A DNA stretch of 64,000 nucleotides, taken from assembly GCA_964602985.1 (NCBI GenBank), contig CAZRTJ010000004.1:161916-225915 (forward strand), given 5' to 3'. Position numbers and translations under genes: made by a program. How positions within the stretch are numbered: position 1 is the stretch's first letter; the number at the start of each line of letters is the position of its first letter. Shown here piece after piece: positions 1 through 8,535 of the stretch. Below the pieces are notes generated by a model, which saw only the letters and a program-made list of their open reading frames with translations, made no database searches and had not been told where the DNA came from. The DNA comes from CAYZJB01 sp964602985. Lineage in GTDB: Bacteria > CLD3 > SB21.

Positions 1-1863
1 ATACGACGGCGAGGGACCGGCTCCGGAACCTTTGTACGTGCCACCGATTTTGGGCGGCTTGTAGCTACCGACTGCACCGAGCGTGCCATACGTCGATTCG
101 GCGGCGTCGACCACTTTGATAAAATCGAGATACTTCATCGGATCGGATTTCGAAAAAATGATCCGCTTGCCGCAGTCCAGATCGTCGCACGGCACGCCGA
201 GTTTCTTACTGGCCGCCTCGAAGAGCATCGTCCTCAACCGCTCCGCCGCCTGGATGCATGCATTGCCGGCCATGAACGTCACGCGGCTCGAATAACTGCC
301 GAGATCCACGGGCGTCAGGTGCGTATCGGTCTGGCAGACATGTACGTCACCGACTTCGACGCCGAGAATTTCCGCGGTCACATAAGCGAGCATGCTGTCC
401 GATCCCTGCCCGATGTCCGAGGCGCCGCAGAAGACCGTGACGCCGCCACCCCGGTCGATTTTAATCTGCACACCGGCGTGCGGCATCTCGTTCCAGATGA
501 TCGCCTTGCCCGCGCCGCTGATGTACGTGCTTGCCGCGACGCCGATGCCCTTTCGGATGGCGGAAACCTGTCCGGCAAAGGCCTGGCGTTTTTTCTTCCA
601 TTCTGATTTGTCACGCGTGCGTTCGAGACAGTCGTTGATTCCGCACGATGTGATACGGAACGAATTGACCGTCAAGCTGTTGGGCTTGACCGTATTTTTC
701 AGGCGCATCTCGATGGGATCGAGGCCGAGTTTTTCTGCGATCTTGTCCAACTGACATTCCATGGCGAACCGAGGCTGGACTGCGCCATGTCCGCGTTTGG
801 GTCCGCCGGCAGGTTTGTTCGTGTAGATCCGGTATCCGTCGAACTTGAATGCGGGGCAATTGTAAGGCAAGGTCAGAAATACGCCGGAATAGTACGTCGT
901 GACGAGACCGTAACTGCCGAACGCGCCGCCGTCGAGGAACGTCTTGATGTGTACGGCGGTGAGACTGCCGTCTTTGCGGACGCCCGTCTTCAAGATCATC
1001 TTCATCGCCTGCCGACCCCGGTGCGCATAGAAGACCTCTTCGCGGTTGTAGAGGAATTTCACCGGCCGGCCAGTTTTCTTCGACAACCACGCCGCGCAAA
1101 ATTCCAGCGCAAACGGTTCCGACTTGCCGCCGTATCCGGCGCCGATGTGCGGCTTGATGACGCGGATGTGACTGCGCGGCATGTTCAAAACCTTGGCGAG
1201 GGCGACGTGGAGATAGTGCGGCGTTTGAGTCGAAGACCAAATCGTCAGATGTCCGTCGGTGGTGCACTGGGCCAGCGCGCAGTGCGGCTCCATGGGGACG
1301 TGCGTATTGCCTTCGAAGAAATATTCATTTTCCATCACCAGATCGGCGGATTCGAAGCCTCGTTCCAACGCGCCAAATTCCTGATGAACTTCCTTCATCA
1401 CGTTCGCGGTCTTGGAGTGGTCGTGGATTTTCGGAAGATCGTCGCGGAAGCCATCCTCGATCGACAGACAGGGTTCGAGAATTTCGTATTCAACCCGAAT
1501 CAATTCGCACGCACGCTCGGCCGTTTCTTCGTCAATCGCGGCGACCGCGGCGACGGGATCGCCAATGTATCGGACTTTGTCAATGGCGAGAGCGGTTTCA
1601 TCCTGCGAGGCGGGCAGGACGCCGAATTTTTCAGGCAATTCCGCTCCGACCATCACGCCCTTCACTCCCGGAAGCGCTTCGGCCGCGGACGTGTCGATCG
1701 ACCGGATGACGGCGTGAGGGTGCGGACTGCGCAGTAGTTTGCCGACCAGCATGTTGGGAAGCATCAGATCATCGACGAACAACGCGCTGCCATTGGCTTT
1801 TTCGAAACCCTCGATTTTCGGCAGGCGTTGTCCGATGATCGTCAGGTTGTCCTTTTTCGGCAT
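1..1863 (-). CDS. Molybdopterin-binding subunit of a xanthine dehydrogenase / hydroxybenzoyl-CoA reductase type hydroxylase (3' end cut by window)
   Basis: I translated the minus strand from the ATG at 1861-1863. It is open for 621 codons up to the window edge; the family is about 750-780 aa, so the C-terminus with the catalytic Glu lies outside. The N-terminus (MPKKDNLTIIGQRLPK, then ANGSALFVDDL and LLRSPHPHAVI) is the a/b-hammerhead domain of the aldehyde oxidase/xanthine dehydrogenase family. Further on come the molybdopterin-binding glycine segment IGAGYGGKSEPF, CQTDTHLTPVDLGSYSSR and, at the edge, GSGAGPSPSY. The enzyme would hydroxylate or dehydroxylate an aromatic or purine substrate using Mo-pterin and 2Fe-2S clusters. 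Its 2Fe-2S partner is at 4670-5143, unusually separated by three unrelated genes. No FAD subunit is visible; it may lie beyond the edge. The substrate cannot be assigned. Confidence 0.88.
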   Translation of the reverse strand, partial: MPKKDNLTIIGQRLPKIEGFEKANGSALFVDDLMLPNMLVGKLLRSPHPHAVIRSIDTSAAEALPGVKGVMVGAELPEKFGVLPASQDETALAIDKVRYIGDPVAAVAAIDEETAERACELIRVEYEILEPCLSIEDGFRDDLPKIHDHSKTANVMKEVHQEFGALERGFESADLVMENEYFFEGNTHVPMEPHCALAQCTTDGHLTIWSSTQTPHYLHVALAKVLNMPRSHIRVIKPHIGAGYGGKSEPFALEFCAAWLSKKTGRPVKFLYNREEVFYAHRGRQAMKMILKTGVRKDGSLTAVHIKTFLDGGAFGSYGLVTTYYSGVFLTLPYNCPAFKFDGYRIYTNKPAGGPKRGHGAVQPRFAMECQLDKIAEKLGLDPIEMRLKNTVKPNSLTVNSFRITSCGINDCLERTRDKSEWKKKRQAFAGQVSAIRKGIGVAASTYISGAGKAIIWNEMPHAGVQIKIDRGGGVTVFCGASDIGQGSDSMLAYVTAEILGVEVGDVHVCQTDTHLTPVDLGSYSSRVTFMAGNACIQAAERLRTMLFEAASKKLGVPCDDLDCGKRIIFSKSDPMKYLDFIKVVDAAESTYGTLGAVGSYKPPKIGGTYKGSGAGPSPSY

Positions 1864-1872
1864 GGAAATGTC

Positions 1873-2328
1873 CTATCTGAATCTTTGTATGTACGTCGAG
1901 AGATTGTCTGCGATGGAAAGCAACTCAGGCGTCAAACGGATCGTGGCTTCCAGAATCTGACTTGGATTTTCAATAATGTACTGGTGGCTGATGTCGTTGC
2001 GAAGGTCACGAATGTTGCGCAATGTGACCGCGGAGTTAACCAAACCGCGTTTTTCCGCGCGTTGAATCCGATCCAGGAGGGAGCCTCTTTCTTCGCGTTC
2101 GAGCGCATCCAGGAGGGGAAGAAGCTTTTGTGTCAGCAAGTCGGCGGCACGCGAAAATCGGGCGGTAAACGCTTCGATCGATTCCAAGACATCGTCGTCA
2201 AATGGCCCGCTCGTTCTGCGCTGGGCGATTTTCTCAAAGGACGAACGCAGGACAGCAATGGATCGCATGAAAGTATCCATCTGAGTTTCCAACTCCTGCT
2301 GGAGGAGTCTGTCACGATCCGTGGTCAT
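1873..2328 (-). CDS. HEPN-domain protein, HepT-like toxin of a type VII (HEPN-MNT) toxin-antitoxin pair
   Basis: 151 aa, all-helical by composition. Residues 110-117 read RNDISHQY, an exact RX4HXY motif, the catalytic signature of HepT-type HEPN RNases. The preceding stretch AEKRGLVNSAVTLRNIRDL also fits the fold. The ATG overlaps the TGA of the upstream nucleotidyltransferase frame (ATGA at 2325-2328), the standard arrangement of MntA-HepT modules, where the MNT protein AMPylates the HEPN toxin next to this motif. The antitoxin frame carries a stop (2403-2405), so either the toxin is no longer active, is controlled otherwise, or the stop is a sequence error. The gene lies 9 bp before the molybdenum hydroxylase gene. 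Family assignment rests on motif and context. Confidence 0.75.
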   Translation of the reverse strand: MTTDRDRLLQQELETQMDTFMRSIAVLRSSFEKIAQRRTSGPFDDDVLESIEAFTARFSRAADLLTQKLLPLLDALEREERGSLLDRIQRAEKRGLVNSAVTLRNIRDLRNDISHQYIIENPSQILEATIRLTPELLSIADNLSTYIQRFR

Positions 2329-2612
2329 ACTTCCACGGCGTCCAGCATCGCCAGTTGTCCAAACGACGATGGCCGATTTTTGTTCTCACAGACAATGTCG
2401 ATTTATTGTTCACCCAGTCGATCTTCGAGTTCGTGAATCAAGTCCCAGCGGGTGGTTCGAGGAACGGCGCCGTCCGCCAGGATCAGCAAGTCGATATCGC
2501 CTCCCCGTTTGTCATCGTCGACGCGACTGCCAAACAGGTACGCCTTGCCCGAAGGCAGGATTTTTTGGACCGCCTCGCGGATCGCGGTTCGCTCTTCTTG
2601 CGTGAGTCGCAT
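2325..2612 (-). pseudogene. MNT-type nucleotidyltransferase antitoxin (MntA-like) interrupted by an in-frame TAA
   Basis: The reading frame from ATG 2610-2612 gives 69 residues with the minimal-nucleotidyltransferase core AYLFGSRVDDDKRGGDIDLL (GS-x9-DxD; GS at 28-29, D39, D41), then TAA at 2403-2405. The same frame continues without a break for 25 codons (IDIVCENKNRPSSFGQLAML and on) to a TGA at 2325-2327 that overlaps the HEPN start. GEQ-[stop]-IDIV is where MNT proteins normally continue as a hydrophobic strand after Lys/Arg, so I read the TAA as a single-base nonsense change (for example from AAA). A 69-residue product keeps the catalytic strand pair but loses the third acidic strand region. 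A sequencing error or readthrough cannot be excluded. Confidence 0.7.
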
Positions 2613-2621
2613 CGGATTCCG

Positions 2622-4673
2622 TTATTTTCGTTTGCCTTCCAATTCATCGGCGACATCGTTCAAGTCGTAGATGGATCGCAGGGCCATGAGCATGCCGGAG
2701 GTGTGATTCGAAATGGCGCGTCCGGTCTCTTCGTTGTAAATGAAGTTTCCAACCAATCCTTCGACGTTGCTGTCGTGGATCAGTCCGACGACTTCTCCTT
2801 CGCGATTGATGACGGGGCTCCCGGAGTTTCCTCCGATGATGTCGAGCGTGGCGGCAAAATTGGAAGGCGTGGACAAATCCAATTTGTCTTTGCGATCCCA
2901 GTATCGCTGGGGAATGTCAAACGGCGGGCGATTCCCAAAGCTGAGGGCGCGATCAAATAATCCGTACCACGTAGTGACGGCCGGCTGCAGAGTGTGATTG
3001 CCTGCATATCCCTGGAGCGTGCCGAAAGCCAACCGAAGAGTGAATGTGGCGTCCGGGTACTGATCGCGGCCGTAGACGGCGAACCGAGCTTTTCCGATGC
3101 GTTCGGAAGCGCTGGCGAGACGCGCCTGAACCTGCTGGGCATAGGCCGCCGAAGTCTCTCGCAGAATGGGACGGACCTCGACCGCCAGACGGATCAGCGG
3201 ATCGGAGTTTTCAGCAAGCGATGAGGCGTCCGCGGACAGAATTTGTTTGCGGAATTCGATGTCGTCCATGCGCGTGGCGGCGATCCATTCCTTCGCCGCA
3301 TCGGAAGGAGTCTTGCCGTTCAGGACGATCTTGACAAGCGGGTCGTCCGCGCCAAGTTCGTCCAGACTGCCCTGGAAGGACGACGCCATCAGCGCCTGGC
3401 TGAGATCACGGGACGGCACTGCCGGGGACAATAGTTCCCGCATTCGAGACGCCCGTTGTGACTCGTTCATCGATTCCCGATTGTGGACGAAATTGACCAG
3501 GTCCAGAGCGAGTGAGGCCAAGGTGCCGGAAGGAATCGCGCGAAAGACCTGCAGCGGGATCAGGCCACGACGATCTTTTTCGGCCGAGGCAATTTCGTCC
3601 CAGGCTGATCCGTATTCCTTTTGCCAATCCTTCTGTTTGTCGACGGAAGCGCGGAAGGCGTTTTCGCTGTCAATTTTCTTTTGGAAGAGCGCGCGGTCCC
3701 GCAGGCCCTGCAGATATCCGCCGATGGCTTTGATGCCGTTCTCGGTGCCGCTGATCGGGCCGGTGGTCAGTGAGGCCTGGGATTCGCCGCGCGCGGCAAA
3801 ATCCTGCAGGGTCTGGAGACGGCGAAGCAGCATTCGCAACACGGCCGGGTAATACACGTCCCGTTGCGTCTCGAGCTGAGCGACCGTTTTCAGTCGTTCG
3901 GTTGTGCCGGGATGTCCGGCGACCATGACGAACTCTCCCTCTTTGGCGCCTTGGCTATTCCACTTCAGGTAGTGCGGAGTGTCCAGCGGCTTCCCGTTCT
4001 CATAGACTCGCACCAACGCCATATCCAATTCGTACCGGGGGTACGCGAAATTATCGTGTTTGCCTCCATAGAAGCCTATCTGTTGTTCAGCGGCAAACAC
4101 GATGCGGACGTCCGTGTATTTCTTGTATCGATACAGCCAGTACTCACCGCCGTGGTAGAGCGTTACGATATCGGATCGAAGGCCGGTCTTCTGAACGCTT
4201 TCTTTTTGGATGGCATCCATTTCCGTTTGGCGGGCGGCGGCGGCAGAGCGCTCGTCCGTGGTTTTGGCAGTGGCCGCGGCGATACGCGCGGTGACGTTTT
4301 CCATGGAGAGCAGCACATTGATCTCCAGATCCGGGCATTGGATTTCTTCCGCGGAGGAGTGCGCCATGTGTCCGGATTGCACGCGATTGACTTCGGATGT
4401 TGTCAGCTTTTGCAATTGCCCGCGAATAACGTGTTGATTGGTCAGAACCAGTCCCTTCGGACTCACAAAGGCGCCGGACCCTCCGTCGTTCAATCGTACG
4501 CAAGACAACCGCACGTGATCGAGCCAGGTCTGCGTCGGAACAAATCCGTATTTTTCCTTCAGCCATTTCAAAGGAAGGTTGTCCAGCGTCCACATGCCTT
4601 CGTCGGCTCCTGCGGCCGCGACGGTGAGACAAACCAGAAACAGGGATCGCATCATCAGAGCCCGCATGATCAT
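2622..4673 (-). CDS. S46 family dipeptidyl-peptidase (DPP7/DPP11-like), secreted
   Basis: 683 aa from the ATG at 4671-4673, which overlaps the TGA of the 2Fe-2S gene (ATGA); a second ATG at 4667 is also possible. Family length is about 700-720 aa. MRSLFLVCLTVAAAGADEG is a signal peptide leading into GMWTLDNLP, the typical S46 mature start. The chymotrypsin-like triad is recognisable: VLTNQHVI (His), a central Asp region, and ITGGNSGS-like IIGGNSGSPV (Ser about residue 617). S46 enzymes remove dipeptides from peptide N-termini in the periplasm. The residue 18 positions after the catalytic Ser, which sets S1 specificity (Gly in DPP7, Arg in DPP11), is Ser here (HDSNVE). Why a peptidase is translationally coupled to a hydroxylase subunit is unclear. 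Confidence 0.9.
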   Translation of the reverse strand: MIMRALMMRSLFLVCLTVAAAGADEGMWTLDNLPLKWLKEKYGFVPTQTWLDHVRLSCVRLNDGGSGAFVSPKGLVLTNQHVIRGQLQKLTTSEVNRVQSGHMAHSSAEEIQCPDLEINVLLSMENVTARIAAATAKTTDERSAAAARQTEMDAIQKESVQKTGLRSDIVTLYHGGEYWLYRYKKYTDVRIVFAAEQQIGFYGGKHDNFAYPRYELDMALVRVYENGKPLDTPHYLKWNSQGAKEGEFVMVAGHPGTTERLKTVAQLETQRDVYYPAVLRMLLRRLQTLQDFAARGESQASLTTGPISGTENGIKAIGGYLQGLRDRALFQKKIDSENAFRASVDKQKDWQKEYGSAWDEIASAEKDRRGLIPLQVFRAIPSGTLASLALDLVNFVHNRESMNESQRASRMRELLSPAVPSRDLSQALMASSFQGSLDELGADDPLVKIVLNGKTPSDAAKEWIAATRMDDIEFRKQILSADASSLAENSDPLIRLAVEVRPILRETSAAYAQQVQARLASASERIGKARFAVYGRDQYPDATFTLRLAFGTLQGYAGNHTLQPAVTTWYGLFDRALSFGNRPPFDIPQRYWDRKDKLDLSTPSNFAATLDIIGGNSGSPVINREGEVVGLIHDSNVEGLVGNFIYNEETGRAISNHTSGMLMALRSIYDLNDVADELEGKRK

Positions 4674-5143
4674 TGTGCCTTCATGGTTTCGACGGCCTCG
4701 CGCATGGCCGACAGGATTTTGGTATAGCCTGTGCAACGACAGATATTGCCGGAGAGTGCGCGCTTGATATCCTCGTCCGTCGGGTTTGGGTGATGATCCA
4801 CCAGCCACTTCGCGACGACAATGAATCCCGGCGTGCAGTATCCGCATTGAGAAGCGCCGTGGTTATTCCACGCCACCTGAACCGGATGGGGTTTGTCCGG
4901 TGGGGCGATGCCTTCGACCGTCGTGATGTCTTTGCCGATGCATTCCATCGCCAGTGTGATGCAGGACTGGATCGGCACGCCGTCCACCATCACGGTGCAG
5001 GCTCCGCAGTCGCCGATGTCGCAGCCTTGTTTGGAGCCGGTCAGATGACAATCGTATCGCAACGCTTCCAGGAGCGTGCGGTTGGCGGGAACGGCTATTT
5101 CATACACATCGCCGTTCACTCGCAGGGTGATGATCTGTTTCAT
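4670..5143 (-). CDS. 2Fe-2S subunit of molybdenum hydroxylase (CoxS/HcrC/XdhC-type)
   Basis: 157 aa, the normal length for the small iron-sulfur subunit. The N-terminal plant-ferredoxin-like cluster site is KQGCDIGDCGACTV with a fourth Cys in SCITLAM; the C-terminal helical cluster site is CGYCTPGF followed by NICRCTGY. It passes electrons from the Mo cofactor to the acceptor. ATG at 5141-5143 is preceded by AAGGA. It is the first gene of the minus-strand set leading to the Mo subunit at 1-1863; the two subunits are normally adjacent, but here about 2.8 kb intervenes. The stop overlaps the start of the S46 peptidase. Confidence 0.93.
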   Translation of the reverse strand: MKQIITLRVNGDVYEIAVPANRTLLEALRYDCHLTGSKQGCDIGDCGACTVMVDGVPIQSCITLAMECIGKDITTVEGIAPPDKPHPVQVAWNNHGASQCGYCTPGFIVVAKWLVDHHPNPTDEDIKRALSGNICRCTGYTKILSAMREAVETMKAQ

Positions 5144-5221
5144 GCAATCCTTCGCGTACGTTGCCGTAGCATACTAAATGCGGCGAATAGTTGCAACGCC
5201 GGGGCGTCCTTCGGACGAGGA

Positions 5222-6970
5222 CTACGGCAGATTCTTTTCGTCCACGATGCGCGCCACCGGATAGAGATTCACCGACGCGTCCCAATACGGCGACCGTTGG
5301 TAGAAGAAATTCAGCCGCTCAAACGGATTGGCGGCGAAGGCGGCGTCGGTCTTCATCCGATTTTCAAACTCCCGGCGAATCGAACTGTCGGCCAGCATCT
5401 CCCGGGCGAGAATTTCCAGTTTATAGGCTTCGCCGTATTCCTTTTGTTCGAACACAGAATGGAAAAACCCCCAGCTCACGAACGAGTCCGGTCCTTTGGG
5501 TTCGAGCAGATGCAGGATCACGCGATTGGTCCGCTGATCGAGGCGCACCAGCCAATCGCCGGCGAGAAACGCTCGTTGTTCCGCAACTTTCGTCACGTCG
5601 GTCGTTACACGGATGCGTCCCTCAAAAGGTCCGGACGCCCACCGTGGATTTTGAAATCGATAACTCTCGACCTCCAGGTGACGATCCTGGCCCAGACGCT
5701 GCATGCGGACTCCGTGCGCACGCAACACATCGAGGACGTCCGTCCATTGAGCGGGGACGATGTAGGCAAGGGGAATGTCGACCGTTTCTGCGCCCGTCGC
5801 TTCTTCGTAGACGGGCAATCGGTAATCGATGGGGACGGGTTCCCATACGACCCAGGTGTCTCCTGAGATGTCGCTCTTTTCCAAACGATAGTTGTAGCCG
5901 AGGAAGTCAATCGTATCGGCGCGTCCGGTCGGACGGAACGACAAAGCAAACTGTCCCTTCATGGACTCCGTCTGACGGTCGGCCTCGGCGTTGGCCTGGA
6001 GGAGGGATTCGTTCTCTCTGGCGGCGACAGTCAGCGAGTGGAGCAGGACCTGATAGGTCCCATCGACTCTGGTCTTGTAGTCTTTGAACATGTGCGTCTC
6101 GATCAGGAACCCTGGACGATTCTGCGCGCCGGCGTATTCTGTAGAAAATCTCGGGGGCGCCGGCGTGGCGGAAATACCTTTTTGGATGTCTTTTTCGTCC
6201 ACCAGATAGACGTACGGCGACATCGGGAACCCCGACTCGGTCATCTTTTCGTGTACGTACGTCATGTACACACGGCGGGACCACTCGCGAACGGGTTCCG
6301 CGACATTGGCGGAAAGGTCGATCGCATAAGTGACGGCATGACGATAATCGGCTCCGTCCGTGACGTGGCAGTCGATGAAAAGGTCGGGGAGCCAGGTTCG
6401 AAAGACGGCCAGCCAGTCCCGCATTTCCGGAGCGTCCGCTTTGAGATAATCGCGATTCAAATTCAGATTCTGCGACGTCACGCGCCAGCCCATTTCTTTT
6501 GGACCGTTTTGGTTGATGCGGTTGTAGGCGCTGAATCGCTCATGTCCGTCGACATTGAAAAACGGCAGGAAAAGAATCGTGACGTGATCGAGGATGTCCG
6601 GATACTTGCCATCGATCAGCATGTCGCGCAGCAGCATCAGCATCGCGTCCTTGCCGTCGATCTCACCGGCGTGAATGCCCGCCTGAATCATGACGACGAC
6701 TTTGCCGCTTCGGCGCGCGTTGGGTGCGCTGAAGGCCTGATCCTGATCGACGATCACCAGCGGGTTTTTTCGTCCCTGCGGGGAGGTGCCGAAGAACGTT
6801 ACTTTCAAAGACGGGCTGGCTTCCTCCAGCCGGTGCAGATAGTCCAGCGTTTGCTCGTAGCGCGGGGTTTCGAGGCAGCCGGATTTTTCGTAGTCCGTCT
6901 TCCAGTCTATCTGGTCCGCGGGGCGACAGGAGACGAGGAGACCGATCAGAATCAACAGGGGTTTCCGCAT
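5222..6970 (-). CDS. M14 family zinc carboxypeptidase-like lipoprotein
   Basis: 582 aa from ATG 6968-6970. I prefer this start to the in-frame ATG at 7063 because MRKPLLILIGLLVSCRPA is a lipoprotein signal with lipobox LVSC, and because the upstream extension runs through the terminator at 7050-7077. The zinc site HAGEIDGKD (HxxE) and a later DCHVTDGADY (third His) identify an M14 metallopeptidase; NLNRDYLKADAPE is the substrate-binding loop typical of the family. The C-terminal half (from about residue 330) is a less conserved beta-rich extension. Likely periplasmic, outer-membrane-anchored peptide or cell-wall processing. It lies 78 bp upstream of the 2Fe-2S gene, possibly in the same transcript. 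Confidence 0.85.
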   Translation of the reverse strand: MRKPLLILIGLLVSCRPADQIDWKTDYEKSGCLETPRYEQTLDYLHRLEEASPSLKVTFFGTSPQGRKNPLVIVDQDQAFSAPNARRSGKVVVMIQAGIHAGEIDGKDAMLMLLRDMLIDGKYPDILDHVTILFLPFFNVDGHERFSAYNRINQNGPKEMGWRVTSQNLNLNRDYLKADAPEMRDWLAVFRTWLPDLFIDCHVTDGADYRHAVTYAIDLSANVAEPVREWSRRVYMTYVHEKMTESGFPMSPYVYLVDEKDIQKGISATPAPPRFSTEYAGAQNRPGFLIETHMFKDYKTRVDGTYQVLLHSLTVAARENESLLQANAEADRQTESMKGQFALSFRPTGRADTIDFLGYNYRLEKSDISGDTWVVWEPVPIDYRLPVYEEATGAETVDIPLAYIVPAQWTDVLDVLRAHGVRMQRLGQDRHLEVESYRFQNPRWASGPFEGRIRVTTDVTKVAEQRAFLAGDWLVRLDQRTNRVILHLLEPKGPDSFVSWGFFHSVFEQKEYGEAYKLEILAREMLADSSIRREFENRMKTDAAFAANPFERLNFFYQRSPYWDASVNLYPVARIVDEKNLP

Positions 6971-7049
6971 GGGGATCTTTCGTTTGAATGCAAATCCAGC
7001 CAAGGTAATCGGATGAGTGGAGATTCGAAAGGTGAAAAAAGGGGAAAAC

Positions 7050-7077
7050 GAGAAGTCCGGCACGTGCCGGACTTCTC
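7050..7077 (-). terminator. Rho-independent terminator of the hbd operon (perfect palindrome)
   Basis: 28-bp perfect palindrome (arm GAGAAGTCCGGCAC) that folds into a long stem, 16 bp after the 3-hydroxybutyryl-CoA dehydrogenase stop. On the minus strand it is followed by GTTTTCCCCTTTTTT, a split U-tract. Position and structure fit an intrinsic terminator insulating the hbd operon from the M14 peptidase gene. Confidence 0.8.
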
Positions 7078-7093
7078 TTGATTTGACGGTTCG

Positions 7094-7999
7094 TTATTTG
7101 ACGTAGGCCACGACGTCCTTGTTGACTGTCGGAGTGCCGCTGGTGTAGTCGTAGAATCCTTTACCGGATTTCTTGCCGTAGAACCCTGCCATGTACATTT
7201 TGCGCAGGAGCGGCGGACAGGCGTACATCGGCTCGCCGTATTCTTTGAACATAATTTCCGCGATGTGGTAGGTCGTGTCGATGCCGACGAAGTCGAGCAG
7301 CGTAAGCGGCCCCATCGGATATCCGCAGCCGAGCATCATCCCCTTGTCGATGTCCTCGATCGACGCGATGTTGTTCTGCACGGCACGGATGGCGCCGAGC
7401 AGATACGGGACGAGGAGGAAGTTGACCACGAAACCGGAGTTGTCCTTCGTGCCGATCGGTGTCTTGCCGAGCGCCTTGCCCAGCTCAAATGCCGTCCGGA
7501 AGGTTTCTTCCGAGGTTCGCACGCCCTTGACGATTTCGACCAGCTTCATGACCGGAACGGGATTGAAGAAATGCATCCCGCAAAAGCGATCGGCCCGTTG
7601 AGTCGCCGCGGCAAGCTCGGTCACGGTCAAACTCGAGGTGTTCGTCGCAAAGATCGTGTGCGGCGGGCAGATTTTATCGAGGTGGGAATACATTTCCACT
7701 TTAATCGGGACGTTTTCCGTAACGGCTTCGATGATGACGTCGCAGTTCTTGAGATCGTCCAGGCTCGTGGTTCCCGAGAGGTTGGCGATGATTTTGTCCT
7801 TCTCCTCCGCGGTAATTTTGCCTTTAGCGGCGTTGCGTTCCAGTTGCTTCTTGATGTTGCCAAGACCCTTATCGATCAACTCCTGATTGATCTCACGGCT
7901 GATGGTTTTGAATCCGGCCGCGGCCGAGACCTGTGCAATCCCGGATCCCATCAGGCCGCAGCCTAAAACTCCGATGCTTTTGATTTCCTTCACGTCCAT
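7094..7999 (-). CDS. hbd: 3-hydroxybutyryl-CoA dehydrogenase
   Basis: 301 aa. The N-terminal Rossmann fold has IGVLGCGLMGSGIAQV (GxGxxG) followed by the expected acidic NAD region; the 3HCDH core contains FATNTSSLTVTELA, FCGMHFFNPVPVMKLVE (catalytic His-Glu pair) and NSGFVVNFLL, and the C-terminal domain GYPMGPLTLLDFVGID. It interconverts (S)-3-hydroxybutyryl-CoA and acetoacetyl-CoA with NAD(P)H, for beta-oxidation or butyrate/PHB metabolism. ATG 7997-7999 has a strong SD (GGAGGACACC). It follows the SPOR lipoprotein by 23 bp and ends in the terminator at 7050-7077. The symbol follows the clostridial family; no pathway partners are present in the window. Confidence 0.95.
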   Translation of the reverse strand: MDVKEIKSIGVLGCGLMGSGIAQVSAAAGFKTISREINQELIDKGLGNIKKQLERNAAKGKITAEEKDKIIANLSGTTSLDDLKNCDVIIEAVTENVPIKVEMYSHLDKICPPHTIFATNTSSLTVTELAAATQRADRFCGMHFFNPVPVMKLVEIVKGVRTSEETFRTAFELGKALGKTPIGTKDNSGFVVNFLLVPYLLGAIRAVQNNIASIEDIDKGMMLGCGYPMGPLTLLDFVGIDTTYHIAEIMFKEYGEPMYACPPLLRKMYMAGFYGKKSGKGFYDYTSGTPTVNKDVVAYVK

Positions 8000-8022
8000 G
8001 GTGTCCTCCGTAGGTTGATGAA

Positions 8023-8535
8023 CTAGTCTTTTTCTTCAGATTGGGCGATTGGCGTTCGGACGATCCAGGCATCGGCATATCCGAGGGTACGGGCAAGGAG
8101 TCGCGCCGTTTCGGCCGCGTCCCGGTCGGCGTAGTCGCCCAGTCGGATCTTGTAGTACGGCGCGTCAAAGTCCAGATGGATCGAATCCTGAAATCGTTGC
8201 AGGGCTTCCTCGCGTCGGTTGATGGCCTCGTAATAATCGCGCGTCGAATACAGTTGCACGCGGAAGCCCAATGACGGTCCGTGCTTCTTTTCGACAGGCA
8301 ATTCGGCCGACTCCACGACGATCTGGTCTTCCAGGTCGCGCGCCAGCCGGATCGTACGCGGACTCTGCAGGGGTCGATACCACGACATGGGATCGATTTC
8401 CTTTTCCTGAATTTCGCGCGTTTCCACGTGAACGGAGTCTTGCACACGCGTTCGCCGAATCTCGACGACTTCGCGGGACCCCGTGCAGGAGATGGCGGCG
8501 AGGAGGACGACGCTCAGGATGGGACGGAGAGGCAT
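8023..8535 (-). CDS. SPOR-domain lipoprotein
   Basis: 170 aa. The start MPLRPILSVVLLAAISCTGS is a lipoprotein signal (lipobox AISC). Residues about 90-165 (GFRVQLYSTRDYYEAINRRE ... YYKIRLGDYADRDAAE) match the SPOR fold, which binds denuded glycan strands of septal peptidoglycan. The domain is ordinary; the linker is acidic and short. The gene overlaps the 3' end of the HAD phosphatase gene by 22 bp and precedes hbd, so the three are probably one transcript. Role likely in cell-envelope or division processes; no specific partner is indicated. Confidence 0.85.
   Translation of the reverse strand: MPLRPILSVVLLAAISCTGSREVVEIRRTRVQDSVHVETREIQEKEIDPMSWYRPLQSPRTIRLARDLEDQIVVESAELPVEKKHGPSLGFRVQLYSTRDYYEAINRREEALQRFQDSIHLDFDAPYYKIRLGDYADRDAAETARLLARTLGYADAWIVRTPIAQSEEKD

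Noticed and set aside
787..1737. 316-codon plus-strand open frame
   Set aside because: Antisense of the Mo-hydroxylase gene; its peptide shows no domain and the minus frame has clear family motifs.
4674..4847. 58-codon N-terminal extension of the S46 peptidase
   Set aside because: It overlaps the 2Fe-2S gene; the signal peptide starts at the internal ATG.
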